Source of the DNA: Heterobasidion occidentale
Lineage: Eukaryota > Basidiomycota > Agaricomycetes > Russulales > Bondarzewiaceae
NCBI GenBank assembly: GCA_039111635.1
Contig: JBCAQO010000086.1
Coordinates: forward strand, 1-27,572
Direction: 5' to 3'
DNA: 27,572 nucleotides
The translations under genes and the position numbers were made by a program. Under the pieces are notes generated by a model. The model searched no databases. It was not told the origin of the DNA and saw only the letters and a list, made by a program, of their open reading frames with translations. Of this stretch, positions 19,714 through 27,572 are shown in pieces. How positions within the stretch are numbered: position 1 is the first letter of the stretch; each line of letters begins with the position of its first letter.

Positions 19714-20725
19714 ATGGATCCTGTCCCCTATGTCGACTTTATCCCTCACCGCCGTCAAGGCGACATTCCGGACGATCTAGTTAAGGAGTTTGCCCCGTTT
19801 CCACCTCCAGGATATCCGTTGGACTTCAGGGGTTTGGTGTCGCTACATAAATCAATTCACTGTGAGGCGCTTTGACTATCTGGCATCTTTTTGATCCGTG
19901 CAGACTGATTGCGGTTCCAAGCTTCTCTCAACACCGTCATCCCTTTAAAGAAGAAGTTGCGAACAGACTGCTTCTTAGAATTGTTGGAACACCTTCTGTA
20001 AGTAGAACCATGTAATCTTGTCTGTCACTCGACTCACTGACCAAGGATATGCTGCATCAGGTCAACCATATGGAGAACTTCCGCTGTCTCAATAAAGACT
20101 CAAACAACAAGGCCATCTACGGCCCCTGGCATAGAGGCAATGTAGTAGAGATGGGGGTCAGCAAGTGCCTGGTTCGTCTGGAGGGTGTGCTTGTTCGACC
20201 ATCTTTTTGCTGAGTGGAATCATCATCCTCCAAGGTCGGCGTCACCATCCCCTGGTATATTGTCAAGATGCCACCACTCGGCAAGAGCAAAGAAAGCGCG
20301 AGGGTTCTCGTCCGTCCTTGGTTCGGAGAGACTAATCCCTACCGCAGTTGGCGCAGGAGGTGTACGATTACTGCGAACGCCTGGTGAGTCGACTCATTGC
20401 TCTCAGTGTTCTGTCTTGAATCTCATCTTACAACATGATGTTCAGCGCAATTGCTCGTGGCGGATAAATTACAGGGACGTCGAGGATGGGTGTGGAGCCC
20501 TGCTACAATTGTGGTACGTCTGAGCTCACAATTCTGTCATCTTGTTCTCACGATGCTTTGTCCTCCTCGCAGAGTCCCTTGGGTGCACCGATTGTAGTCA
20601 AGTACAAGCCCGGCTCTCTAGCGACGGAGCAGTACGGGAGTCAACTCGTGCACGCATTATATGCCGTTCCTGACACCCAGGACGCTATGCGATCTCTTTC
20701 GGGCATGGGCCAGTTTATAGAATGA
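19714..20725 (+). pseudogene. Relic of a multi-exon gene, unknown family, several frame breaks
   Basis: Coding-like pieces appear in order: MDPVPYVDFIPHRRQGD to PFPPPGYPLDFRG (19714-19861); AVPSFSQHRHPFKEEVANR (about 19910-19998); DMLHQVNHMENFRCLNKD to YGPWHRGNVVEMG (20047-20155); WRVCLFDHLFAEWNHHPP (about 20175-20238); TIPWYIVKMPPLGKSKES to RPWFGETNPYR; LAQEVYDYCERL; NCSWRINYRDVEDG; and SPLGAPIVVKYKPG to SGMGQFIE, TGA at 20723-20725. GT-AG sites flank several pieces (donors near 20390 and 20515, acceptors near 20445 and 20571). No set of splice sites joins all of them in one frame: the first junction gives a stop, and shifts occur near 20156, 20240 and 20345. I do not recognise the family. 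Confidence 0.6.
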
Positions 20726-22038
20726 GAATTTCGCCATGCTCAATCCTTGCCGCCTTCTTTGAGATTATAAGCTCAGTATCGTCTGGTTCGGTGTTCGAAC
20801 AATCGATGTCACAGCTGTCCGAATTGCTGCCGGCGAGGATTCTCTGTATAGCATGTTCTCTCGTAGAGGTTACAGGGTATGATAGCATTCCGTAATAGCA
20901 TCAGTGAAACCGAGAATCTATCAACGCTACATCAACAAAACAGCACAGACTTTTAAGGACGAAGTGATAAATAATTAGCAATTATTCTCGGTTCGGGTTT
21001 CCGGTCTCCGCAGTGGGTGTCGATCAATGGTCGGCGAGGTCAAAGTGTCGGCTCAGAGATCCCCACAATGTCGCCTGCTGCTGCCCCACGTATTTGACCA
21101 CCTCCGCGCGACATGTGGAACACAGGCCGGTCAGACTGAGAGCCGGCAGCGCGAGCGTGCCCTGTACTAGCCCCTTCACGAACTCCCAGTCCTCCACGGG
21201 CTGCGACATCAGGTCCTGCGTGTTCAGCAGGCACCGCTGCCCCGCGGGCGAGTACCAAAAGCCCGAGACGAGCGCGTGGCAAGACACCTGGTGTACAGGG
21301 TTGGCTGTCAGGGCCGGCCCTGCAATGCTGAGATTGACGTGCGCGGAGCGCAGCCGCGCGCCGCCGAGCACGAGGCGCTCGACATCGGCCGCTGAGAGCG
21401 GGGCGAGGTGGTGCCCGCCTGCGCCGCCGAGCTGCGGCGTGCGGCGGCTGAGGTCGTAGAAGAGCGCGGTGAGCAGGGCGTTGTCGGTGCAGTCGATGGA
21501 GCGCAGGAGCGCGATCACCGCGGCGGGGTGCACGATCAGGTCCTCGGCGTGCGGCTGCGAAGCGCGCCGCGCAGTGAGGGCGCGTGCGCGCGCGAGATGC
21601 TTGTCCAGGGCAAAGGGCCAGGCGGCGCGGAGGCGCGCGAGGACGTCATTTTGGAGGCGCGCGACGTGGTATTTGTACGCGAGACGGAGGATACCGGAGA
21701 GGGTCGGAAAGTTCTCGATGGTGATTTGGGAAGCATCGATAGTGCTGACAGAGGAGCAGGGAGAAGAGAAGGACCAGGCGAGTGAACAATGGATGAGGAG
21801 ATTTTGAGTGGCGAGGCCGCAAGTGAGTCTACGCACAAACCATCGTATATTGTGTTCAAGAATGCCTCCATGTCGTCCTTGTCGTCGACGACCTTGAGCA
21901 ACGTACAGTCGCGCAGGGTGTCACGCGCGGGGGCGAGCATCTCCTGGAATAAGGTGGAGTGCTTGAGGAGGATGCTGCGGTGGACGCGGAAGAGGGTCTT
22001 GCCGCACTGTAAGAGGACGTTTCCGTCATCGAAGTAAA

Positions 22039-22046
22039 GCGCTGGG
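22039..22046. repeat. Target site duplication, left copy
   Basis: GCGCTGGG here and ACGCTGGG at 22752-22759 flank the 705-bp element. Removing the element and one copy restores the BTB reading frame, which supports these as the true edges. Confidence 0.8.
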
Positions 22047-22085
22047 AGGCCCCGGGAAGCTCACCCAAAGGTTTCCCCGAAAGTT

Positions 22086-22699
22086 AATCTTTTTCTGGCC
22101 GAAAATGTGCTAAAACCTTCCCGAAAGTTAATCTTTTTCTGGCTTGATTTGAAGGAAAATGGCCGATTCTTATCGGCTTTTAATCTTTTTCTGGCCCTTC
22201 GGGTGTCCGTATATGGAAAATTTTATGTCCGGAAGTCTCCGAGCAGCTTCGAGCATCTTCTGCAACATCATCAGACGACGCCCATCCCACGTCTCTGCTC
22301 TTCTGCTTTGCTGCAAAGTGATTCTCTTATATCATGTCCCTTGATCTCAAACTTGCCGATCTTGTGCCAGACTGGCATGTGCGACAGATCCGGAACATCA
22401 AGTTCAATCACCACGATCTTGTGCTGCTCGTCGCCCATAGCATGAACCGTCTGAAGATCCCTAGCACGGCTATGAATGTCTTCGGCGCATTGATGCAGCA
22501 GGCGCAGGAACCCGCAGATTTCCTTATTTTCTCGTCTTGGCTCGGCCCTCTCGTAAGGGGAAGAATTAGAGGTAATGAGCTGTAATGAAACCGGAAAACA
22601 AGCGTGACACAATGTGACACAATGTAACAAATTGTGACAAATGTGACAAACCCTCTCGGACATAATCTTTTTCTGGAGCAAAAGTTAATCTTTTTCTGG
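22086..22699 (+). repeat. Subterminal direct repeats AATCTTTTTCTGG (five copies)
   Basis: Copies are at 22086-22098, 22130-22142, 22182-22194, 22664-22676 and 22687-22699, all in the same orientation although they lie at both ends. Some are preceded by AAAGTT. A separate array of about 11-bp GTGACA(C/A)AAT-like units lies at about 22603-22650. Such motifs may bind a transposase supplied in trans. Confidence 0.85.
22334..22585 (+). CDS. Small ORF inside the 705-bp element
   Basis: An 83-codon frame starts with ATG (MSLDLKLADLVPDWHVRQI) and has helix-like composition (LVLLVAHSMNRLKIPSTAMN). It differs in base composition from the T-rich element ends, so it may be a captured host gene fragment. 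The minus strand is also open over 22271-22681. No family is recognised. Confidence 0.35.
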   Translation: MSLDLKLADLVPDWHVRQIRNIKFNHHDLVLLVAHSMNRLKIPSTAMNVFGALMQQAQEPADFLIFSSWLGPLVRGRIRGNEL

Positions 22700-22833
22700 T
22701 CTGATTTGAGGGTTTTTACGGGGAAACCTTTGGGTGAGCTTCCCGGGGCCTACGCTGGGTGATTTGCGAGCAGCTCGGCATCGAGCTCGCTGCGCGGACG
22801 TTTGCGGTCAGAGGGTGGATCGATGGAGGCCAT

Positions 22834-23199
22834 GCTGGTCGAGCCTGTCGCTAACGAGGGGAAGGGTTCTGATCACGTAAGTAACAGCGTCCTTGTTAAA
22901 GAAATGGCCTCGCGTCGCTGCTCTTCGACCTCGACACACACAAGTAGTAGGCCTCATGCAACTTCAATCTTCCGGAATGTCGCTGACTGTCTTACTGATG
23001 GCTGCAGATACACGTTCATGTGAGATCGTTGAATACCAAATCCCTTAGACGCGCATCTCCTCGCCGGTTACACGCGGACGTGCCCACTGCCCACTGCCCA
23101 TAGCCCTCCAAGTCTCTCTGCCACATGCACCACTTATCAGCCGCTCTGCGCGACTTGATCTCCCGCGCACTCCCCTGTCTCTCCCCCTCACATAGAGCC
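22834..23199. other. Divergent intergenic region between BTB gene 1 and the alanine-rich gene
   Basis: The starts at 22833 (minus) and 23200 (plus) point away from each other across 366 bp, so both promoters should lie here. No clear TATA box was seen. The plus frame stays open from an ATG at 23125, but the ATG at 23200 is preferred. Confidence 0.45.
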
Positions 23200-24492
23200 A
23201 TGTCTTTCCCCAACGATGTCCTCTACTTCCCCAAGGAAGAACTCATCTACAACGTGACTGGATGGGCGGGGTTCATCCTCTTCACCTCCACCACCTCAGA
23301 GGACCGCCCGCGCATCGCCAGCATAAAACACTGCAAGCGGAAGCGCGGCGTCTTCCACGAGTTTCTCATCGTCGAGTTCGAGTACCTCGTTCCAGGCGCT
23401 CCCCCGCGCACCGTGCCCATCATCGTCGAGCGCACGATCGAGACCAGCCAGCTCCCCAAAGACAAGATCCGTCCCGCCGCCGACCTCTCCCATGAGAACG
23501 GCAGCCGCTTTTCCGCCTTGTTTCAATCCCCGTCCTCCTCTCGCCTCAGCTTGTCCCCCAGCTCCGTGGCCTCGTCCTCGTCCTCTTCCCTTGCGACGCC
23601 CGCCTTCGATCGCATCATCGTCCCCCCGAAAGGCGCGCGCGTCGGCAAAATCGACCGCCACTCCCGCCGCCCGTATAAGATCTGCCGCATGCTCACGTTT
23701 GATAAGCGCTTTACCGACTACGACCTCGCCGCGTTGCTGCTCGCGCTCCAAGAATACGCTCCCGACTACGAGCTCCTCTCGCGCCAGTGTTACTGGTATG
23801 CGACCGTGATCTACGATTTCTTCCGCGAGCGCCTCATCGGCCTTGGCAACGAGGACGGCGAGGAGGCCGAGTACAATGTCGGCAAGCTCAAGGACGAGCG
23901 TGGGCGCTTCCTCACTATCTTCACCATCCAGCCCCCTGAGCCGCCGCTGGGCGAGATTAAGTCTGAGTTCGAGAAGCAACTTGCCGCGCTGTTGGACGAG
24001 AGGGCCCGGGAGGATCACCCCGCCGCCAAGTGGGTGAGGTCGCAGGAGGAGACGCGAGCGGCCATCGCAAGAGCGGAGGAGGAGGCAGCGGCGAGGGAGA
24101 GGGCGGAAGCCGTAGCAAAGGCAGCGGAAGCGACGGCGGAGGCAGCGGAAGCGGCGGCAAAGGCAGCGGAAGCGGCGGCAAAGGCAGCGGAAGCGACGGC
24201 GGAGGCAGCCGGAGCGGCGGCAAAGGCAGCGGAAGCGACGGCGGAGGAGGAGGCAGCGGCGAGGGAGAGGGCGGAAGCCGTAGCAAAGGAAGAGGCCGCA
24301 GCGAGGGTGGAGGCCGAAGCGGCGGCGACGGCAGCGGCAGCGGCAGCGAAGGCAGCCGACGCAAGGGCGGCGGCGGCAGAGGCTGCGGCAGAGGCAGAGG
24401 CTGCGGCAAGGGCTCTGCTGGACGATGAGGTTGCCCTCCTCCGGCAGCAGCTCGCGGCCCTGAACCATGCTGACCCGTCCCCGGCCGCGTAA
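23200..24492 (+). CDS. Unrecognised family with CYWYA motif and long Ala-rich helix
   Basis: Single exon, 430 aa from the ATG at 23200, chosen because the frame before it looks like leader sequence. Residues 1-100 may be a compact domain (VLYFPKEELIYNVTGWAGFILF, here cut in description at about 6-27; EFLIVEFEYLVPG). A Ser-rich linker covers about 110-135. A second domain spans about 145-270 with FDKRFTDYDLAALLLALQEY and then LLSRQCYWYATVIYDFF; the Cys of CYWYA (residue 197) sits where uncharacterised mushroom proteins often have an N/Q-C-Y/W motif. Residues about 290-410 are almost only A, E, K and R in heptad-like repeats, ending in ALLDDEVALLRQQLAAL: a long single helix or coiled coil. No signal peptide. 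Function unknown. It lies between two BTB paralogues on the opposite strand. Confidence 0.8.
   Translation: MSFPNDVLYFPKEELIYNVTGWAGFILFTSTTSEDRPRIASIKHCKRKRGVFHEFLIVEFEYLVPGAPPRTVPIIVERTIETSQLPKDKIRPAADLSHENGSRFSALFQSPSSSRLSLSPSSVASSSSSSLATPAFDRIIVPPKGARVGKIDRHSRRPYKICRMLTFDKRFTDYDLAALLLALQEYAPDYELLSRQCYWYATVIYDFFRERLIGLGNEDGEEAEYNVGKLKDERGRFLTIFTIQPPEPPLGEIKSEFEKQLAALLDERAREDHPAAKWVRSQEETRAAIARAEEEAAARERAEAVAKAAEATAEAAEAAAKAAEAAAKAAEATAEAAGAAAKAAEATAEEEAAARERAEAVAKEEAAARVEAEAAATAAAAAAKAADARAAAAEAAAEAEAAARALLDDEVALLRQQLAALNHADPSPAA
24118..24244 (+). repeat. Coding 21-bp repeat (AKAAEAT/AEAAEAA heptads)
   Basis: About six units related to AAGGCAGCGGAAGCGACGGC encode seven-residue Ala-rich repeats. 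The block EEEAAARERAEAVAK appears once before and once after it, showing a larger internal duplication. Unit gain or loss keeps the frame and the helix phase. The repeat leaves long spurious open frames on the opposite strand. Confidence 0.85.
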
Positions 24493-25081
24493 TATCATGC
24501 AAAGTATACCATCTATCTTCCGCCAATCTTCAATTCTGCTCTCATATATGCTCTGATCAATGCTGTCCATGTACATCCCCGCACTCTCACATTCGGCTAT
24601 CTATACCACTTGCATTGTCTATATATCCTCGAGTTCGCGATGTGTTCCCTGAGGCCAGGACTTTTTTGGTTGAGTCCTTGCGTGTATGGCAGCTCTCTCT
24701 GCTGCGCTGAAGCGACGTCGTCTTACAGTAGAGGATCCTTGGCTAAATGTACGACTGGGGAAGCGCAGACGTTGAATCTTTTAGGTATAAGCGTTCCCTC
24801 GCGCAATCCACAAAAAATTGTGTATTTTACAAGAGCTCGGATCACAGTCTGCATCGCAGTGGGAAGCCAGAGAAGATATGTCGAAGCACTGAACATGCTG
24901 GGAAAAGAAGAAATAGATCTGGCTGATAGACACGAAGAGACATACAGGCGTTCACAAGACCAGATCTGCGTGAAGAGCAACGGACTGTGAGCACGGAACC
25001 AAAACAAAACGACAGCAGAGCAGAGAGACTGTACAACAAAGCGGCTTATTTAACAAGATAGAACACTTCCATCAAGATACC
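24493..25081. other. Convergent intergenic region, no supported gene
   Basis: This lies between the stop of the Ala-rich gene (24492) and the stop of BTB gene 2 (25082). An open frame at 24610-24990 has no domain or good splice context. No RNA gene or repeat seen. Confidence 0.5.
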
Positions 25082-26225
25082 TTACTCGAGGGCAAAGAAC
25101 GTAGGTATCAAGCGCCACAGTTCTGCCTGCTGCCGCTCTACGTGCTGCAACACCTCCGTGCGGCACGCCGAGCACACGCTCCAAGGAAAAGCCGACTCTG
25201 TCGTGGCCGACCGCACCATCTGCCTCACAGTCTCCGAGTCCTCGACCGGCTGCGACATGAGGCCCGCCGGGAGCAGAAGCAGCGGCTGAGCCGTGTGAGT
25301 CCGAAATGCATGGATATACGAATGGCATGTCCCCCAGTGCTCGGGGACGGCAACAAGCATCGGTGAGGCGTACATTTGGACCTGGGTCATCCGGAGACGC
25401 GCGAGGCCAATCACAAACCGCTCAATATCGGTGGGCGCGAGGCAGGAAAGGGGATGATTGGTATATACACCGCTGATGAGTTGGGGGGTGCAGCGGCTGA
25501 CGTCGTAAAATAGTGCCATGAGCAACCCTTGGTCATCGTAGTGGATGGCACGCAGAAGCGCGATTACCGCAGCCGGGTGGACGGGCAAGTTTGTTGTGGT
25601 GTTCGTATCGACCTCCGGGTCTATAACCTCCGATAGGTCGATGGGCAGGTCTTGGATATACGACTGCAAAGAAGCGCGGCATGCAGCGAGGTCGTGTGTG
25701 GATTGCAGGTGGTGAGGGAGGTTAGATGGCCAAGCAGCATGCAGAGCTGCGAGAAATTCGGCTTTCAGGTGTTCGACACGGTACTTGTGCGCGAGACGGA
25801 GGACGCTGGATAGAGAGGAAGAGTTCTCTCGAGTGATTCGAGGCGATACGATAATGATGGGGCAAGTGTGGTAGCACGACTATGTAAGAATTCAGAGAGG
25901 AGGTCATCCACAGCCCAACGTACCGTTCACCATACAATGCATTGAGAAACGACACCATGTCCCTTTCATCGTCGTCAAGTTTGAGAAGCGCGCAACCACG
26001 GATGGTCCCATGAATGCGATCGGGTGCGAGCATCTCCTGAAATACAGTCGAGACCTTGACGACGACGGTGTAGTGGACGCAGAAGAGTGTCTGGCCGCAT
26101 TGAAATATTAGGTTTCCATCTTCGTGGTATCGAGTAGGATGGTTGACAAGCAGCTCTGTGTCAGGCTCGCCACGGTGACGTTTGGGAGCTCGAGAGTCAT
26201 CGCAGGTGTCGCTGGTGATACTCAT
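25082..26225 (-). CDS. BTB/POZ protein gene 2, paralogue of gene 1, acceptor site altered
   Basis: Exon 1 (26225-25924) encodes an acidic/basic start (PKRHRGEPDTELLVNHP) and BTB landmarks HEDGNLIFQCGQTLFCVHY, VSTVFQEMLAPD and LLKLDDDERDMVSFLNALYG, ending at donor GTACGT. The continuation SSVLRLAHKYRVEHL, VHPAAVIALLRAIHYDD, ALFYDVSRCTPQL, GLMSQPVEDSETV and VCSACRTEVLQHVERQQAELW aligns along its length with gene 1. By that alignment exon 2 should start at 25856, but the bases before it read CAT instead of CAG on the minus strand. The next upstream AG leaves a 43-bp intron and the wrong phase. The gene may be damaged, use an unusual site, or carry a sequence error. Exon 2 itself is open to TAA at 25084-25082. 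Confidence 0.82.
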
Positions 26226-27541
26226 GTAAGTATGAGATAGAAAGAGGTCTTAGCGGAGAAATCAAGCAGGGGACAGAGAAACCAAGCCGAAAAGCAGGGG
26301 CTCGTGGAATAGACATGGATGCATCGCGCTAAGCCTTTGTTTAAGAAGGTGCTGCTGATGTAGTCAGTGCCCTCCAAGTCCAGGTATGCAGACCCAGTGC
26401 CGGATTAGACGAGTACTCTTCTACTGTGGGACTGGTTGCGTCGGGAATCGAACCCTCAGCCGGCCGCCTCATGATGAGCGCTGGCTACCGAAAACTTGCA
26501 ATGACCCTTCTCTCTACTGCTACGATCACAGCTACCATCTTAAGATTATGACCAAAACCTTCCTTTATTTTCCATCCAAGCTGCTCATACCATCGGACCA
26601 ACCAACAAGACGCCCACCACCATCTTCGTTGTCATAACCTGCGCTATTGAACACACGAATTGTCGACGTCCAGCTCGCCGAAGTCGCAGATTCCAGAAAG
26701 TACAGAAGACGCGAAGGATACTCAAGAATCATTCGAAATTGACTTTTTGAAGTAGAGCCGATGGTCTGTTGGCGTGCGTGTTGCTCTCATTCCAATCTAA
26801 GGCAAAATGTTACCTATTTCCGGTAACTCATTGAATGGTACGCATCTGAGTCAAAATACCACCATCTTAATTCATCTCATCGGAGAGATTGCAACTGCCA
26901 CTGCACACAGGAAGCGCATCATTGGATGTGTCAGTGATCACACCCAGCGCCAGTGAGACAGGCCATATTTCTTGCAAAGGCAAGCCGCAGCGCTCTATAG
27001 TCACAACCTTGGTGTGTCGCAAACGAGCCATATACTAAGTATACGGAAGTCGGAACATGATCCTTGAATGGTCTCTGTCTCTTGCTCATAGAAACCCGAC
27101 ATCGATTTTTCAATACGTCATAATCTTTACCTTCCCCGCAGGTCCCTTGGTCTGCTGCAGATCTCTGCGGTGAATCCCAAGTTCGTTCTCTCAGTCTTTC
27201 AAAGCACTGTGATAACACCTTAGTTTCGAGACTCCTTTCTTTTTTGCAATTAGATTCAGATGCAAGCTTCGACCCTTTGACGCCCTAGCGATGATTTGGG
27301 GCTCTTGAGCTCCAACTTGAGCTCTTGTCCACTCGGTCGAGGCACCAGCCACCGGTTGACATCAAGGGGCTCATGTTTGCTCTTTGTCCAGATTCTATTG
27401 TCCGCCATACTTTCACTTCGGTCACCGAGGTGGCGCCCTGTCAGCGTCACTTGGCTTCCAAGCGTGGCATGTCGAACCCCGTAGCATCAATGCGACAAGA
27501 GAAGTGTGCTCGTCGCTTGTATGTGCCACGGCTCTTATACC
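26226..27541. other. Long intergenic region, no supported gene
   Basis: Stops are frequent in all frames and the longest frames (26386-26637 plus, 26931-27218 minus) lack domains and splice context. A B-box-like GGTTCGATTCC on the minus strand (26454-26444) looks like the 3' half of a tRNA but no complete cloverleaf can be built. The first part should hold the promoter of BTB gene 2. Confidence 0.5.
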
Positions 27542-27549
27542 TATATAAA
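27542..27549 (+). promoter_or_regulatory. TATA box of a gene beyond the right edge
   Basis: TATATAAA in a C-rich context, only about 23 bp before the window ends and far from any gene inside it. It is the best TATA match seen here on the plus strand, so a plus-strand transcript probably starts just outside. Confidence 0.5.
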
Positions 27550-27572
27550 TACCCACAGCACCGTTGCCCATC

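Larger units (their letters stand above)
22047..22751. mobile_element. 705-bp non-autonomous element with 33-bp terminal inverted repeats
   Basis: The left end 22047-22079 (AGGCCCCGGGAAGCTCACCC...) and right end 22719-22751 are perfect inverted repeats of 33 bp. The flanks GCGCTGGG (22039-22046) and ACGCTGGG (22752-22759) match in 7 of 8 bases, a likely 8-bp target duplication. An 8-bp duplication and small size suggest a hAT-type MITE; the terminal AGGCC is only loosely like hAT ends, so the superfamily is tentative. Five direct copies of AATCTTTTTCTGG lie near the ends. No transposase is encoded. Confidence 0.9.
21024..22833 (-). pseudogene. BTB/POZ protein gene 1, split by a 705-bp element
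   Basis: Without the inserted element, exon 1 (22833-22760 joined to 22046-21837) and exon 2 (21744-21024) with a 92-bp intron give 334 aa in frame. The BTB/POZ dimerisation fold is in the N-terminal half: FDDGNVLLQCGKTLFRVHRS, LKHSTLFQEML, LLKVVDDKDDMEAFLNTIYDG, then TLSGILRLAYKYHVARLQ. The C-terminal part is a family-specific tail with VHPAAVIALLRSID, ALFYDLSRRTPQL and a C..C pair in LTGLCSTCRAEVV. The insertion lies at codons 25-27. Reading through it meets TAG exactly at the junction (22753-22751), so the product ends after 27 residues unless the element is spliced out. The rest of the frame is undamaged, so the event looks recent. A paralogue lies at 25082-26225. Confidence 0.88.

Noticed and set aside
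22603..22650. Possible CRISPR-like short repeats (GTGACA units)
   Set aside because: Units are about 11 bp, adjacent and without spacers, in a eukaryotic element; it is a simple tandem repeat.
23296..24576. 426-codon minus-strand open frame
   Set aside because: It is the shadow of the Ala-rich gene's 21-bp repeat, producing Leu/Arg/Cys repeats without structure.

Overview
The window looks like nuclear DNA of an agaricomycete basidiomycete. The evidence is many short GT-AG introns of about 48-90 bp, a fungal Ty3 chromovirus, a Plavaka/Tnp2-type transposase gene with typical mushroom-genome architecture, and lineage-expanded F-box and BTB genes. Everything here was read by eye. No database search was run and all splice sites are inferred.

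Positions 1-9793 are mobile-element territory. The 3' end of a Ty3/Gypsy chromovirus (end of RNase H, integrase, chromodomain) enters from the left edge. It is followed by an extra acidic ORF that overlaps the end of pol, then a polypurine tract and a putative LTR of about 224 bp (3125-3348). About 225 bp later starts a four-exon gene of unknown function on the plus strand (3574-5411). It runs tail-to-tail, with 4 bp between stop codons, into a ten-exon Tnp2/Plavaka-like transposase gene on the minus strand (9528-5416, 1206 aa, no break seen). I infer that the two form one two-gene DNA transposon. An array of GATAT motifs lies outside the transposase start.

Positions 10468-16126 are a GC-rich block of ordinary genes. 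These are a REEP/TB2-DP1-HVA22-like ER-shaping protein (minus), a divergently transcribed BAH-PHD chromatin protein (plus) carrying two offsetting 1-bp frameshifts in C-runs, and a ten-exon mitochondrial NADP-isocitrate dehydrogenase (minus). A single-exon F-box protein (16600-18009, minus) follows.

Positions 18010-27572 are accessory and partly decayed. They contain a relic of a multi-exon gene (19714-20725) and two related BTB/POZ genes on the minus strand. Between these lies a plus-strand gene of an unrecognised family with a long alanine-rich helix. The first BTB gene is split by a 705-bp element with 33-bp perfect terminal inverted repeats and a near-perfect 8-bp target duplication. The second BTB gene appears to have lost its intron acceptor. 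The last 1.3 kb is empty except for a TATA box at the right edge, which probably belongs to a gene outside the window.
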